A stretch of DNA of 64,000 bases from Enterococcus xiangfangensis (GTDB taxonomy: Bacteria; Bacillota; Bacilli; Lactobacillales; Enterococcaceae), in the NCBI RefSeq assembly GCF_005405365.1, contig NZ_BJDX01000008.1:55222-119221 (forward strand), written 5' to 3'. Position numbers and translations under genes: made by a program. Position 1 is the first letter of the stretch, and the number at the start of each line of letters is the position of its first letter. Positions 52,175 through 63,010 of this stretch are shown one piece after another. The notes under the pieces are model-generated. The model was not told where the DNA came from and did not search any database. It saw only the letters and a list, made by a program, of their open reading frames with translations.

Positions 52175-53901
52175 GCCAATTCCTCCTTCGATAATTGCGA
52201 TGCGGCAATGTCATAATAAATAGGACATTTTTCTAATAATTCGCGGTGAGTGCCGATTCCGACAACATCTCCTTCATTTAGTACGACAATCTTATCTGCA
52301 TGCATGATCGTTCCAACTCGTTGAGCAACAATCAAAACAGCCGATTCAGTTGTCTCTTTTTTTAAACGAGCTCGCAACTTTGCATCCGTTTGATAATCCA
52401 GTGCGGAAAAACTATCATCAAAGATATAAATTTCTGGCTGACGGATCACGGCACGCGCGATCGCTAAACGTTGTTTTTGCCCGCCAGAAAAATTACTGCC
52501 GCCTTCTGCTAATTTTTCTTGATAACCAGCTGGCTTTTGAGAGATAAATTCCGCAGCTTGTGCGATCTCAGCCGCTCGTTCCAGCTCTGCTTGCGTCGCA
52601 TCTTTTTTCCCATAACGTAAATTATCGGCGATCGTTCCGGTAAATAATTGTGCTTTTTGCGGAATATAGCCGATTTTTTCACGCAAATCCTTTAAGCGAT
52701 ATGCGCGTACGTCTTGACCATCAACTAAAACTTGCCCTTCTGTCACATCATAAAACCGCGGGATCAGTTGGATCAACGTCGATTTTCCTGAACCTGTACT
52801 GCCGATAAAAGCTACCGTCTCGCCTGGATTTGCAGTGAAACTGACATTGCGTATCACAGGACTTTCCGAGTGTCCCGGATAAGCAAAGGTCACGTTGCGA
52901 AATTCTAATGAACTTTTTTCAGTTGATTTGATTGTTTCTTTCGGATTGTCTTTGATCGATGGTTCCATGTCAAAAACTTCTTGAATCCGTTGCGCCGAAA
53001 CATTCGCCCGCGGATACATCATAAAGACTGTCGCAAATAACATGAAAGAAAACAACGCATGGAAAATGTATTCAATAAAAGCGATCAATGTCCCGACTGC
53101 TAGCGATCCGTGGCTGATCTGAACGGTCCCATTCCAAATGATCAAGACCATCACGATATTAAATAGAAAGAAAAAGCCCGGCTGTGCTACAGCCATCAGA
53201 TGAAATAAGCTTTTTGAACTATTTGTATACGCGTCATTTACTAATCGAAAACGCATTTCTTCAAATTTTTCATTCACGAAAGCGCGGATCACACGTAAGC
53301 CTGAAAGGTTTTCTCGTAAAATTCCATTGATATTATCCAAATTCTTTTGTTGTTTTGTCGATAGTGGCTCGGAAAATTTCGCAATCAAGAGAACTGCCAG
53401 CAATAAAATAGGCAGTGCTAACAAGACATAAAAACCTAAGCCCGGGCTCGTGCGCATGATTAAATATAAACTCATTCCAAACATCATAGGCGTCATAAAA
53501 CCCGTCGTCAAAATATTTTGCATAAACAACATGATTTGATACGCGTCATTTGTCGTTCGAGTGATCAAAGAAGGCACACCGATCTGCTCGTACTCTGAAT
53601 GTGAAAAAGTTTGAACTTTTTCAAACAAATCATCCCGGATTGCCGCAACCATTTTAGAGGTGATCTGAGAACTGAAGTAACGTAATGAGATGTTCATGAC
53701 GATACCAACCACGGTGATCACGATCATTAAGATCCCCATTCTTTGTATATAATCAAAATCACTATTTCCAATCCCTCGGTCGATCATCATAGCCAAGATC
53801 GTCGGCAATCCCAATTCAATCAAGATAAATCCAAAAACACTGATGAAATCAAACAATAATAACTTTTTGTAGCGTAAAGTATACCGCAACATCAACTTCA
53901 T
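52171..53901 (-). CDS. Heterodimeric ABC exporter, degenerate-Walker-B half
   Basis: A 576-residue half-transporter with six membrane helices and an ATPase domain. Walker A is GSTGSGKST and the signature NFSGGQKQR is canonical, but Walker B ends IYIFDDSFSALD, with Asp replacing the catalytic Glu. Paired with the downstream half, whose signature is degenerate, one composite ATP site is inactive and the other active, the hallmark of heterodimeric exporters. ATG 53901 has GAGG seven bases upstream; the frame upstream to 53943 crosses the promoter and is rejected. Confidence 0.88.
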   Translation of the reverse strand: MKLMLRYTLRYKKLLLFDFISVFGFILIELGLPTILAMMIDRGIGNSDFDYIQRMGILMIVITVVGIVMNISLRYFSSQITSKMVAAIRDDLFEKVQTFSHSEYEQIGVPSLITRTTNDAYQIMLFMQNILTTGFMTPMMFGMSLYLIMRTSPGLGFYVLLALPILLLAVLLIAKFSEPLSTKQQKNLDNINGILRENLSGLRVIRAFVNEKFEEMRFRLVNDAYTNSSKSLFHLMAVAQPGFFFLFNIVMVLIIWNGTVQISHGSLAVGTLIAFIEYIFHALFSFMLFATVFMMYPRANVSAQRIQEVFDMEPSIKDNPKETIKSTEKSSLEFRNVTFAYPGHSESPVIRNVSFTANPGETVAFIGSTGSGKSTLIQLIPRFYDVTEGQVLVDGQDVRAYRLKDLREKIGYIPQKAQLFTGTIADNLRYGKKDATQAELERAAEIAQAAEFISQKPAGYQEKLAEGGSNFSGGQKQRLAIARAVIRQPEIYIFDDSFSALDYQTDAKLRARLKKETTESAVLIVAQRVGTIMHADKIVVLNEGDVVGIGTHRELLEKCPIYYDIAASQLSKEELA

Positions 53902-54258
53902 TTTCTCGCCTCTTTCTATACCGTAATGATTCCAATATAGCATAAACAGATTGCTTCCGCCTCCATAATAATCAGTTTTTTATTTTAGTTTTTTTGGATT
54001 TTCTGAAAAGTTTTAAGGAATCCTCATTTCACTTCCTAGTTTCTATACTTCTTATATATTCTGTGATAAACTACAAGTAATTGTTGTAAGAACAACCCAA
54101 TGAACGGTGAAATTGTTTTTTCAAGCAAGAAGCAAAGACGAGGCTTCTTCTCAGCGCTTTACCTAAACTAAGACGTTGAGCATAAAAAAATAGGTGGCAG
54201 TCGCCCCTCATTTTGTCGTGGAAAAAATTGCTATTATGCAAATAAAGGAGATTGATTT
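53902..54258. other. Divergent control region between the exporter and rpoY
   Basis: 357 bp without a gene. On the minus strand an extended -10 TGCTATATT (53934-53942) serves the exporter. A CodY-like box lies at 53997-54011. The plus-strand leader of rpoY has small hairpins such as AGAAGC/GCTTCT around 54129-54149; no clear plus promoter could be fixed. Confidence 0.5.
53997..54011. promoter_or_regulatory. CodY-like box upstream of the ABC exporter
   Basis: GATTTTCTGAAAAGT matches the CodY consensus AATTTTCWGAAAATT at 13 of 15 positions, about 70 bp upstream of the likely exporter start site. Confidence 0.5.
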
Positions 54259-54471
54259 ATGATTTACAAAGTTTATTATCAAGAAACCAAAGAACGGAAC
54301 CCAAAACGCGAACAAACACAATCACTGTATGTAGAAGCAGATGGTGAAGAAATGGTTCACAACTTATTGCGCGATAACACCCCATATAACGTGGAATATA
54401 TCCAACTTTTAGAAGGCAATCACTTAGAGTACGAAAAAGAAAATGCCGACTTCAAGTTAACGGAGTTCTAA
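54259..54471 (+). CDS. rpoY: RNA polymerase epsilon subunit
   Basis: A 70-residue DUF1447/RpoY protein, the small epsilon subunit of Firmicute RNA polymerase ([20 protein letters not shown] start, LYVEAD core). AAAGGAG precedes ATG 54259. It is one base upstream of rnjA, the same pairing as in B. subtilis, linking RNA synthesis and decay genes in one transcript. Confidence 0.93.
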   Translation: MIYKVYYQETKERNPKREQTQSLYVEADGEEMVHNLLRDNTPYNVEYIQLLEGNHLEYEKENADFKLTEF

Positions 54472-54472
54472 T

Positions 54473-56149
54473 ATGAAACTCTCGCTAAAAAACAATGAAA
54501 CGGGTGTTTTTGCTATTGGCGGATTGGGCGAAATCGGAAAAAATATGTATGGGGTCCAATTTCAAGATGAGATCATCATTATTGATGCCGGAATAAAATT
54601 TCCGGAAGATGATCTGCTAGGAATTGATTATGTCATTCCCGATTTTAGTTATGTTGTCCAAAACATCAATAAAGTCAAAGCAGTAGTGATTACGCACGGA
54701 CACGAAGATCATATCGGCGGTGTGCCTTATCTATTGAAACAAGCCAATATTCCAATCTATGCCGGCGCATTAGCTTTAGCATTGATCAAAAATAAATTGG
54801 ATGAACATGGCTTGCTGCGTGACGCCGAATTGCATGAGATCGATGAAGATTCTGTCATTCGCTTCCGCAAAACTTCAGTAAGCTTTTTCCGTACGACTCA
54901 CAGTATCCCTGATCCATTAGGAGTCGTTGTCAAAACGCCTTCTGGCAATATCGTGGAAACAGGTGATTTCAAATTCGACTTCACCCCCGTCGGCCAACCG
55001 GCGAATTTGCATCGGATGGCTAAACTTGGAGAAGAAGGCGTCTTGTGTCTACTTTCTGACAGTACGAATGCAGAAGTCCCAACATTTACCAAATCCGAGC
55101 AAACGATCGGTCAATCGATCTTGCGGATCATGGAAAAAATCAAAGGACGGATCATCTTTGCAACGTTTGCTTCTAATATTTCACGATTGCAGCAAGCGGC
55201 TACCGCTGCTGTGGCGACAGGACGTAAAATTGCCGTATTTGGTCGCAGCATGGAAAATGCGATCGTCAACGGTCAGAAATTAGGTTACATCACTGTTCCT
55301 GACGGTACTTTCGTCGCTGCTCATGAGATCAATCATTTACCAGCAAACAAATTAATGATTTTATGTACTGGTTCTCAAGGTGAACCGATGGCCGCTTTAT
55401 CGCGGATTGCAAATGGGACGCATCGGCAGATCCAGATTCAACCAGATGATACAGTGATTTTTTCAAGCTCGCCGATCCCTGGAAATACTACCAGCGTCAA
55501 TCATCTGATCAACTTGCTTTCTGAAGCTGGTGCTGAAGTGATCCATGGAAAAGTCAACAACATTCACACTTCTGGTCACGGCAGCCAGCAAGAACAAAAA
55601 TTAATGCTGCGCTTGATGAAACCAAAATATTTTGTTCCAATTCATGGTGAATTTCGAATGCTCAAGATTCATACGGGTCTAGCACAAGACACCGGTGTTC
55701 CTGAAGAAAATTGTTTTATCATGGAAAATGGCGACATGCTTGCACTAACGGCTGACAGCGCGCGTCGGGCTGGTCATTTCAATGCTAGTGATGTTTACGT
55801 CGACGGCAGCGGTATCGGTGATATCGGTAATGTGGTCTTGCGCGACCGGCGAATTCTTTCCGAAGAAGGATTGGTTCTCGCTGTTGCAACTGTCGATATT
55901 GCGAAAAAAGAAATTCTCGCAGGTCCCGATATTTTATCCCGCGGTTTTGTCTACATGCGTGAATCCGGTGAGATGATCAATGAAGGACAACGAATTTTAT
56001 TCCATGCGCTGCGTGAAGCTTTAAATGAAGTCGGCTGTACGGAGACTAAATTAAAAAATGCAATGGTCGCCGCTTTGCAACCATTCTTATTTGATCAAAC
56101 AGAGCGTCATCCAATGATCTTACCGATGATCATGACACCTGATAATTAA
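54473..56149 (+). CDS. rnjA: Ribonuclease J1
   Basis: A 558-residue metallo-beta-lactamase/beta-CASP nuclease with 5'-3' exo- and endonuclease activity on mRNA and rRNA. Metal-binding HGHEDH is at residues 75-80, with further ligands in VETGDFKFD and IHGEFRM. Full length. One base separates its ATG from the rpoY stop. Confidence 0.96.
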   Translation: MKLSLKNNETGVFAIGGLGEIGKNMYGVQFQDEIIIIDAGIKFPEDDLLGIDYVIPDFSYVVQNINKVKAVVITHGHEDHIGGVPYLLKQANIPIYAGALALALIKNKLDEHGLLRDAELHEIDEDSVIRFRKTSVSFFRTTHSIPDPLGVVVKTPSGNIVETGDFKFDFTPVGQPANLHRMAKLGEEGVLCLLSDSTNAEVPTFTKSEQTIGQSILRIMEKIKGRIIFATFASNISRLQQAATAAVATGRKIAVFGRSMENAIVNGQKLGYITVPDGTFVAAHEINHLPANKLMILCTGSQGEPMAALSRIANGTHRQIQIQPDDTVIFSSSPIPGNTTSVNHLINLLSEAGAEVIHGKVNNIHTSGHGSQQEQKLMLRLMKPKYFVPIHGEFRMLKIHTGLAQDTGVPEENCFIMENGDMLALTADSARRAGHFNASDVYVDGSGIGDIGNVVLRDRRILSEEGLVLAVATVDIAKKEILAGPDILSRGFVYMRESGEMINEGQRILFHALREALNEVGCTETKLKNAMVAALQPFLFDQTERHPMILPMIMTPDN

Positions 56150-56154
56150 GCAAA

Positions 56155-56187
56155 ACATCTATCTAAATTTTTAGATAGATGTTTTTT
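56155..56187 (+). terminator. Terminator of rpoY-rnjA
   Basis: ACATCTATCTAA (56155-56166) / TTAGATAGATGT (56171-56182), 4-nt loop, then T5. Confidence 0.92.
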
Positions 56188-56252
56188 AGTTAGGAAAACC
56201 AATAAAATTCCTTTATAAAAAAATTATTTTTTATTCGATTATAAAAAAATAA

Positions 56253-56281
56253 TTGACAAACAATGATTTTATTTGCACAAT
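56253..56281 (+). promoter_or_regulatory. Promoter of the second TetR gene
   Basis: TTGACA (56253-56258), 17-bp spacer, CACAAT (56276-56281). It supports the downstream start at 56358. Confidence 0.6.
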
Positions 56282-56357
56282 AAAGACTATCGGGATAAAT
56301 ATAATTTTTTTCATTGTTTTTCCGACACTTTCAATTAAAGATAAAGGAAGATCACTT

Positions 56358-56861
56358 ATGGTAAGAACACAACGTGTACAACGAAGCCACATAATTGATG
56401 GTGCTTATCAATTGATTATTAATGAGGGCTTTAAAAAATTCCACGCTCGCAACATCGCCCAACACATCGCTTGCTCAACACAGCCGATCTATCGCGAATT
56501 TGCCAATCTCGCTGAATTAAAGTCCGTTTTAACTAGCCGGATCTTAGTAAAATACAGTGATTTTTTGCAAGATCAAGAGCCAAGATCTTTGCAGAGCCTC
56601 TCGACAACTATTACAAACTACGCACTAGATTATCCAGATGAATTTCATCGTTTCTTTTTGCAAGACTCTGACACCATCCAGTTAGTTAAGCAAGTGACTA
56701 AAGACACCTTTGTTGCGCTCCAATCAGAAAAAAACAATCCGTTCTTCTTTGATTTTTTCTGGCAATACTGTATCGGCAAAGCCGCATTGGCTGTCAATAA
56801 CGCGAATCATACGCCCGATTTAGAAGAAGATCGCTTTTTTCAATTTTCTATGGAGCATTAA
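56358..56861 (+). CDS. TetR-like regulator
   Basis: A 167-residue protein with an N-terminal TetR helix-turn-helix (SHIIDGAYQLIINEGF, then ARNIAQHIACSTQPIYREFA, about residues 10-50) and a short, divergent C-terminal domain. AAAGGAAG precedes ATG 56358; an upstream start would overlap its promoter. No divergent partner operon is present, and I see no good terminator after it. Target unknown. Confidence 0.8.
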   Translation: MVRTQRVQRSHIIDGAYQLIINEGFKKFHARNIAQHIACSTQPIYREFANLAELKSVLTSRILVKYSDFLQDQEPRSLQSLSTTITNYALDYPDEFHRFFLQDSDTIQLVKQVTKDTFVALQSEKNNPFFFDFFWQYCIGKAALAVNNANHTPDLEEDRFFQFSMEH

Positions 56862-56975
56862 GTCTCCGCTTTTTTGCTTCGATACAAAGAAAGCGCTTCT
56901 CTTTTCGTCATAAATCGTTTTGAAACACCTTACGATTCAATCCATTGTTTGGCAAAATATCCACTAAGTCGAACA

Positions 56976-57008
56976 TAAAAAGAGCCTTAGAGAAAAATCT
57001 CTAAGGCT
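56976..57008 (-). terminator. Terminator of csp
   Basis: AGCCTTAGAGA (56983-56993) / TCTCTAAGGCT (56998-57008), 4-nt loop, T-rich tract on the minus strand. Confidence 0.92.
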
Positions 57009-57016
57009 TTGTCATT

Positions 57017-57217
57017 TTATTGTTTAACAACGTTAACTGCTTGAGGGCCGCGATCGCTTTCTTCAACATCAAAAGTTACTGCTTGTCCTTCTTCAACTGT
57101 TTTGAATCCATCACCTTGGATAGCTGAGAAATGTACGAATACATCGCTGCCGTCTTCGCGAGTAATGAAACCAAAGCCTTTTTCTGCGTTAAACCATTTT
57201 ACTGTTCCGTTTTCCAT
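57017..57217 (-). CDS. cspA: Cold-shock protein
   Basis: A 66-residue single CSD protein with RNP1 KGFGFI and RNP2 VFVHF, an RNA chaperone. ATG 57217 has GGAGGA upstream; the frame open to 57313 runs through the untranslated leader usual for csp genes and is rejected. A possible extended -10 TGGTATACA lies at 57286-57294. Confidence 0.95.
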   Translation of the reverse strand: MENGTVKWFNAEKGFGFITREDGSDVFVHFSAIQGDGFKTVEEGQAVTFDVEESDRGPQAVNVVKQ

Positions 57218-57368
57218 GAATAAAATCCTCCTCGTGCCTGAGCACTTATTGATTGTAACATTGCTAGCTGACGAAAAGGAAACTATCTGTATACCAACTC
57301 GCAACTCAAACAAGATTACATTAATAGTTTAACATTGGTGTTATTCTGTACGCAAGGGTTTTCAATTA

Positions 57369-58058
57369 CTACTTTAAGTACTTTTCTTCCCGCAAACTGA
57401 AATATTTGGTTTCGCCAACGATAATATGGTCCAACAACTCGATGCCCATCATCGCACCGCATTCCCGCACACGCTCAGTAAATTCCAAATCGTTTTGCGA
57501 AGGCAGTGGATTGCCTGAAGGATGATTGTGTCCAAGAACCACTCGTGCCGCGCTCGTTCGCACCGCTTCACGAAATATCTCCCGCGGATGCGCAATCGAC
57601 TGGTTCAATGAGCCAATAAAAATTGTCTTTCGAAAAATGATCTCATTTTTAGTATTTAAGAAAAATGCCACCAAATGTTCTTGTCGGTAATCTTTCAATT
57701 CTGTTATTAAAAACTGGCCGAATGAGAAACTAGATTGAATTTTCCCAAGCTTAGGCTGTAATGCTCGATAAATCCGATAGCCAAATTCCATCATTGCCTT
57801 CAGTTCGATTGCTCGTGTTTCTCCGATTCCTTTAAATTGCTGCAGCTCTTGTAAGGTAGTGTACTTCAACTCATAGAGTGTCGAATATTCTCGCAAAATA
57901 TTACCGGCAAGTTCCATAACATTTTGCTGGCGTGATCCGTTGCGCAAAATGATTGCTAATAATTCTTGATCAGATAAATGTTTCTCACCTTCTCGTAGCA
58001 ATCGTTCCCGTGGCCACGAGCTTTCAGGCAGCTCTTGCAACAATGAATTCTTTTCCAT
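57369..58058 (-). CDS. radC: RadC/JAB-domain protein
   Basis: A 228-residue RadC protein: N-terminal helix-hairpin-helix (QFKGIGETRAIEL, residues 74-86) and C-terminal JAMM metalloprotease-like domain with HNHPSGNPLPSQND at 177-190. Historic links to DNA repair are weak; the true activity is unsettled. ATG 58058 has AAGGGAG seven T bases upstream. That AAGGGAG and the T-tract are the 3' arm and tail of the terminator for the gene upstream, so radC expression should be limited by that hairpin. Confidence 0.93.
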   Translation of the reverse strand: MEKNSLLQELPESSWPRERLLREGEKHLSDQELLAIILRNGSRQQNVMELAGNILREYSTLYELKYTTLQELQQFKGIGETRAIELKAMMEFGYRIYRALQPKLGKIQSSFSFGQFLITELKDYRQEHLVAFFLNTKNEIIFRKTIFIGSLNQSIAHPREIFREAVRTSAARVVLGHNHPSGNPLPSQNDLEFTERVRECGAMMGIELLDHIIVGETKYFSLREEKYLK

Positions 58059-58101
58059 AAAAAAACTCCCTTGCTTACTTTTCTTTAAAGTACGCAAGGG
58101 A
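58059..58101 (-). terminator. Terminator of folC-HAD, merged with the radC ribosome site
   Basis: TCCCTTGC-T-TACTTT (58067-58081) pairs with AAAGTA-C-GCAAGGGA (58087-58101), one mismatch, 5-nt loop, followed on the minus strand by G and T7 ending at the radC ATG. Confidence 0.85.
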
Positions 58102-58108
58102 CGCTTCT

Positions 58109-58768
58109 TTATTTCTCCAAAAAGTCGATTACTTCATGCAAAGATACTAAAACAGCTTCAGTTTTTTCTTCTAATTCAGCCGTTGGTGGTAAAATATCTG
58201 GAATCATCACGACTGGAACGCCTGCACCTTCTGCCGCTAAAATCCCATTTTTAGAATCCTCTAAGACTAACCCGTCAGTTCCAGTAATCCCTAAACGGTC
58301 AGCCGCAATAACGAAAATTTCCGGATCAGGTTTAGCAAATTTCACATCTTCTGCTGAAATGATCGCAGAAAACTTGTCGCGAATCCCCGCATGTTCCAAT
58401 AAAATCTCAATGATTGGTCGAACGTTACTTGATGCTAAAACCCGCGGAATATTTTTTTCTTCCAAATAAGCCAATAATTCATAAACGCCTGGTTTCAAAT
58501 CGACCTTACCTGTTTTGAAACGATCATGAGCCATTCCCCAGCTCTCATCGATGAATTGTTGAACGGTCTCTTTTCCATGATCGGCATACATTTTATGCAG
58601 CTCGGCCCAAACTTCCTCATCGGAGACGCCGATAAATTGAGTATAGATCTCTTTAGTGAACGGAAGATCGTATTTATCTGCTACTATTTGGTTTGCTTCA
58701 TAGTAAATCGATTCTGTATCAAACAACAGTCCATCCATATCAAAAATGATTCCTTTAACTTTTTTCAT
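58109..58768 (-). CDS. HAD-family phosphatase, beta-PGM-like
   Basis: A 219-residue haloacid dehalogenase-type enzyme. Catalytic Asp10 and Asp12 lie in FDMDGLLFDTE; motif II VLASSNV, Lys in KFAKPDPEIF and motif III LEDSKNG follow. The cap domain is of the beta-phosphoglucomutase/general sugar phosphatase type. Substrate cannot be told. The start lies 14 nt inside folC, so it is co-translated with it. Confidence 0.88.
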   Translation of the reverse strand: MKKVKGIIFDMDGLLFDTESIYYEANQIVADKYDLPFTKEIYTQFIGVSDEEVWAELHKMYADHGKETVQQFIDESWGMAHDRFKTGKVDLKPGVYELLAYLEEKNIPRVLASSNVRPIIEILLEHAGIRDKFSAIISAEDVKFAKPDPEIFVIAADRLGITGTDGLVLEDSKNGILAAEGAGVPVVMIPDILPPTAELEEKTEAVLVSLHEVIDFLEK

Positions 58769-60068
58769 TTGTACCTCCTAAGTTTAATAATAATTGACGC
58801 ACTTCAGAAACGAAATACAGTGATCCAGTGATCAATAATAAATCGCCTGCTTCCATAGTTTCCAACAACTCACCTAAACCGAATTGCCAAAGGGAAACAA
58901 CTTCAAATCGACTGTCTAGTTTATCAAAGCGACTGAGATCCAAAGCTTTCGGATATTCAAACGTTGTTAAATAAATTTTTACATTGGGAATAGTTGCTAG
59001 TTGTGTCAGCATATGATCCACATCTTTTGTCTCCAATGCAGAAAAAAGAATTTTTACATTATATCCGCGAAATTCACGCTTTACATTTTCGACTAAACGT
59101 TCCATCGCATGTCCGTTATGAGCACCGTCCATCACGATCAGCGGTTCATCGCTGATTTTTTCCATCCGAGCAGGCCACTGTGCATGTAATAGTCCCTTTT
59201 GGATCGTTTTTTCTTCAAACGGTAGTCCTTTTAGTTCACAATATAAATGGAATAATTCAATTGCGACTCCGGCATTTTCTACTTGATGCCGACCCAGCAA
59301 TGGAACTTTTAACGCTGGAAACTTGCCTGCCCGATCGGTGAAATTGAACAACTCGCCCCAAGTTGGATCCGGCCGCATATAATCTACCTGATATTCTTCT
59401 CCATATCGATAGATTTTAGCTGTTTCAGCCGCCGCTTTTTCAATGATTTCGATTAAAGGCCCCTTAGTGATGTTTCCAGTCACGACGGGAATATTTTGCT
59501 TGATGATCCCAGCTTTTTGGTACGCGATCTCATTGAGCGTATCACCTAAAATATCCATATGATCGTAGCCAATGGTCGTGATTGCTGTCAAAATCGGCAA
59601 AACGACATTGGTTGAATCTAATAAACCGCCCAGTCCAACTTCAACGATCGCTACATCGACTTTTTTTGCGGCAAAATAATCAAGCATGATTGCTGTTAAG
59701 ATCTCAAATTCTGTGATGCCACTGATTGCCGGTTCTTGATCCAACTTCGCAACGATCGGTTGGAATTTTTTTACATAATGAATCAGCTCGTCATCAGGAA
59801 TTGATTTTCCGTCTATTGCGATTCGTTCATTGAATTCTTCAATATATGGCGAAGTAAAACTCCCGACGGTCAAACCGGCTTCGACTAAAATACTGCGTAA
59901 ATAGGCGACAGTGGAACCTTTGCCATTTGTTCCAGCGATATGGATCACGGAAACTTTCTTTTCAGGATGGTCTAGTTTGGTTAATAAGGCTTGGATACGA
60001 TCTAAACCTGGACGGGATCCAAATTTTTTTCGACTGTGAATCCAAGCAATCGCTTCTTCTATCGTCAA
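58755..60068 (-). CDS. folC: Folylpolyglutamate synthase
   Basis: A 437-residue enzyme that adds glutamates to folates. The P-loop GTNGKGST is at residues 46-53, and the Mur-ligase-type fold continues with FTSPYIEEFNERI. I start at TTG 60068 (GAGG eight to nine bases upstream), giving MTIEEAIAWIHSRKKFG, the family N-terminus. ATG 60092 is in frame but has no ribosome site and lies only about 15 bp from promoter-like TATACT (60108-60113). Confidence 0.93.
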   Translation of the reverse strand: MTIEEAIAWIHSRKKFGSRPGLDRIQALLTKLDHPEKKVSVIHIAGTNGKGSTVAYLRSILVEAGLTVGSFTSPYIEEFNERIAIDGKSIPDDELIHYVKKFQPIVAKLDQEPAISGITEFEILTAIMLDYFAAKKVDVAIVEVGLGGLLDSTNVVLPILTAITTIGYDHMDILGDTLNEIAYQKAGIIKQNIPVVTGNITKGPLIEIIEKAAAETAKIYRYGEEYQVDYMRPDPTWGELFNFTDRAGKFPALKVPLLGRHQVENAGVAIELFHLYCELKGLPFEEKTIQKGLLHAQWPARMEKISDEPLIVMDGAHNGHAMERLVENVKREFRGYNVKILFSALETKDVDHMLTQLATIPNVKIYLTTFEYPKALDLSRFDKLDSRFEVVSLWQFGLGELLETMEAGDLLLITGSLYFVSEVRQLLLNLGGTNEKS

Positions 60069-60214
60069 AATTATTCGCCTCATTTGCATCATTTTTTGTA
60101 TATTTCTAGTATAGCAAAAATTGTCAAAGAAAGATTGTCTAGCATGATTCTTTTAAAAGACAAAGTTTTTCAAAATCTAGTCGATGGTTCAACAACCTCG
60201 TCCTAAATTCACCA

Positions 60215-60250
60215 TAAAAAATGGGTGCGACCTCAATTGGTCACACCCAT
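60215..60250 (-). terminator. Terminator of valS
   Basis: ATGGGTG-C-GACC (60221-60232) / GGTC-A-CACCCAT (60239-60250), one mismatch, 6-nt loop, T5 on the minus strand. Confidence 0.88.
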
Positions 60251-60258
60251 TACTTCCT

Positions 60259-62898
60259 TTAAGAAATCGTCCGCAAGCTTTCGATCCGTTCTTGAACGGC
60301 TGCTTGTTTTTCTAAATAATCTTTTTCTTTTGCGCGCTCTTCTGCAACGACATTTTCAGGAGCATTTGCGACAAAACGTTCGTTGGCAAGTTTTCCTTGC
60401 ACACGTTTGACTTCACCGCTCCATTTTGCTAATTCTTTTTCTAAACGTTTGATTTCTTCTTCAATGTTAATCAAACCAGCTAACGGAAGATAGATTTCTG
60501 CACCGGTCAATACAGCCGACATCGCTAAATCAGGTGCAGTAATCTCACTGCTGATCGTCAATTCTTCTGGATTGCAGAAGCGTTCGATGTAGCTCGTATT
60601 TTCGATCAAAAATTCATCAACTTTTGGATCACTTGTTTTGATCAACAAAGTAATTGGTTTTGAAAGCGGCGTATTCACTTCCGCACGAATATTCCGAACA
60701 GAACGAATCAATTCTTTCAAGACTTCCATCCCTTTAGCAGCTGTTTCATCATTATTTTCTGATTGAACGACTGGATACTTAGCGACGACTAATGATTCAC
60801 CCATATGCGGAATCTTTGCCCAGATTTCTTCTGTTACGAATGGCATGATTGGATGCAATAAGCGTAAGGTTTGATCCAACACGTGGATTAAGATGCTCTT
60901 CGTTGTCCGTTTCGCTGTTTCGTCTTCCCCGTAAAGAATCTCTTTACTCATTTCGATGTACCAATCACAGAAATCATCCCACATGAAATTATACAATTGA
61001 CGACCGGCTTCACCAAATTCAAACTGATCGAACAAATTAGTAACTTTTTCGATTGTTTCATTTAAACGAGTCAAGATCCAACGATCTGCTACCGTTTTTT
61101 CACCAGTAAAATCAATGTCTTCTGTCGTAAAGTCTTCAACATTCATGATTACAAAACGAGACGCATTCCAAATTTTATTGATGAAGTTCCAAGCAGCATC
61201 CATTTTTTCATAACTGAATCGAACATCTTGTCCCGGTGCAGAACCAGTCGATAAGAACCAGCGCAATGCATCGGCACCATATTTTTCAATGACATCCATC
61301 GGATCGATCCCATTGCCTAAAGATTTACTCATCTTGCGGCCTTGTTCGTCACGAATCAACCCGTGAATCAAAACATTTTTGAATGGGCGTTCATCCGTAA
61401 ATTCCAAGCTTTGGAAGATCATTCGGCTGACCCAGAAGAAAATAATATCATAACCGGTAACTAACGTACTTGTTGGAAAGTAACGTTTATAGTCTGCGCT
61501 TGCTTCATCTGGCCAACCCATCGTAGAAAAAGGCCATAAAGCAGAACTGAACCATGTATCCAACACGTCTGGATCTTGTTCCCAGTTTTCACTGTCAGTT
61601 GGCGCTTCCATCCCAACATACATTTCACCAGTTTCTTTATGATACCAAGCCGGAATCCGATGCCCCCACCATAATTGACGAGAGATTACCCAGTCATGAA
61701 CATTTTCCATCCATGTCATAAAAGTATTATTAAAACGCGGCGGGAAAAATTCTACTGCATTCTCTGTGCCTTGATTGTTTACAGCTTGCTCAGCAAGTGG
61801 CCCCATCTTGACAAACCATTGAGTAGATAAACGCGGTTCGACTACAACACCGGTTCTTTCAGAGTGTCCAACACTATGAACCATGTTCTCAACTTTGATC
61901 AAACGACCAATTTCTTTTAAATCAGCGACGATCGCCTTGCGAGCGGCGAAACGATCCATCCCAGCATATTTTCCAGCCAGTTCATTCATGCTGCCGTCTG
62001 GATTCATCACGTTTACTCGCGGCAAGTTATGACGATTACCGACCTCGAAGTCATTAGGATCGTGCGCCGGCGTGATCTTCACCGCACCAGTTCCAAACTC
62101 ACGATCAACGTAACTATCTGCAATGATTGGAATTTCTTTATCTACTAAAGGTAAGATCGCCATTTTGCCGATCAACTCTTGATAACGTTCATCATCAGGA
62201 TGAACTGCGATCGCAGTATCGCCTAACATCGTTTCAGGACGCGTCGTTGCGATTTCTAAAACGCCGCTGCCATCAGCTAACGGATACGACACGTGATAAA
62301 AAGCACCTTCTAAGTCTTTGTGGATCACTTCAATATCAGATAACGCTGTTTTTGCTTGTGGATCCCAATTGATGATATATTCTCCACGATAGATCAATTT
62401 TTTTTCATATAAAGAAACGAAAACTTTTCGGACAGCTTCAGATAATCCGTCATCTAAAGTAAAACGTTCGCGGCTGTAATCTAATGACAATCCCAACTTA
62501 GCCCATTGTTCACGAATGTGGCCAGCATACTCCTCTTTCCATTGCCAGACTTGATCGACAAATTTTTCACGGCCAAGATCATAACGAGAGATTCCTTGTT
62601 CTCTTAATTTTTCTTCTACTTTTGCTTGTGTTGCAATTCCTGCATGGTCCATCCCCGGCAACCACAATGTATCAAAACCTTGCATCCGTTTTTGACGAAT
62701 GATCATATCTTGCAACGTTGTATCCCAAGCATGACCTAAGTGTAATTTTCCCGTCACATTTGGTGGTGGGATCACGATAGAATAAGGTTTGGCTTTTTTA
62801 TCTTCTGATGGTTTGAACAAATCTTGTTCTAACCATTTTTGGTAACGACCGGCTTCAACTTCTTGCGGATTGAATTTTGTTGGTAAATTTTCAGTCAT
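60259..62898 (-). CDS. valS: Valyl-tRNA synthetase
   Basis: An 879-residue class I synthetase with HIGH-type HLGH at residues 53-56 ([15 protein letters not shown]), KMSKS near 520, an editing domain between, and a C-terminal coiled coil. AGGAGG lies seven bases before ATG 62898; the frame open to 62973 crosses the leader and is rejected. Expression is set by the T-box leader upstream. Confidence 0.97.
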   Translation of the reverse strand: MTENLPTKFNPQEVEAGRYQKWLEQDLFKPSEDKKAKPYSIVIPPPNVTGKLHLGHAWDTTLQDMIIRQKRMQGFDTLWLPGMDHAGIATQAKVEEKLREQGISRYDLGREKFVDQVWQWKEEYAGHIREQWAKLGLSLDYSRERFTLDDGLSEAVRKVFVSLYEKKLIYRGEYIINWDPQAKTALSDIEVIHKDLEGAFYHVSYPLADGSGVLEIATTRPETMLGDTAIAVHPDDERYQELIGKMAILPLVDKEIPIIADSYVDREFGTGAVKITPAHDPNDFEVGNRHNLPRVNVMNPDGSMNELAGKYAGMDRFAARKAIVADLKEIGRLIKVENMVHSVGHSERTGVVVEPRLSTQWFVKMGPLAEQAVNNQGTENAVEFFPPRFNNTFMTWMENVHDWVISRQLWWGHRIPAWYHKETGEMYVGMEAPTDSENWEQDPDVLDTWFSSALWPFSTMGWPDEASADYKRYFPTSTLVTGYDIIFFWVSRMIFQSLEFTDERPFKNVLIHGLIRDEQGRKMSKSLGNGIDPMDVIEKYGADALRWFLSTGSAPGQDVRFSYEKMDAAWNFINKIWNASRFVIMNVEDFTTEDIDFTGEKTVADRWILTRLNETIEKVTNLFDQFEFGEAGRQLYNFMWDDFCDWYIEMSKEILYGEDETAKRTTKSILIHVLDQTLRLLHPIMPFVTEEIWAKIPHMGESLVVAKYPVVQSENNDETAAKGMEVLKELIRSVRNIRAEVNTPLSKPITLLIKTSDPKVDEFLIENTSYIERFCNPEELTISSEITAPDLAMSAVLTGAEIYLPLAGLINIEEEIKRLEKELAKWSGEVKRVQGKLANERFVANAPENVVAEERAKEKDYLEKQAAVQERIESLRTIS

Positions 62899-63010
62899 AT
62901 ATGTTCCTCCTAGTAATTGTTTGGTGCTAGTCAGCTCAGAATCAGTTTTATCTGCTAAACATTTCCCGCACAAATTTTCTGATTTTCTGCGTCAAAAAAA
63001 CAGAGCTAAC

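Noticed and set aside
57286..57299. Fifth copy of the GGTATAC repeat before csp
   Set aside because: Only TTGGTATAC is shared; the flanks, hairpin and spacing to the ribosome site are missing, so it is more likely a promoter.
62980..62996. CodY box in the valS leader
   Set aside because: Only 11 of 15 matches and placed downstream of the T-box terminator, where operator function is unlikely.
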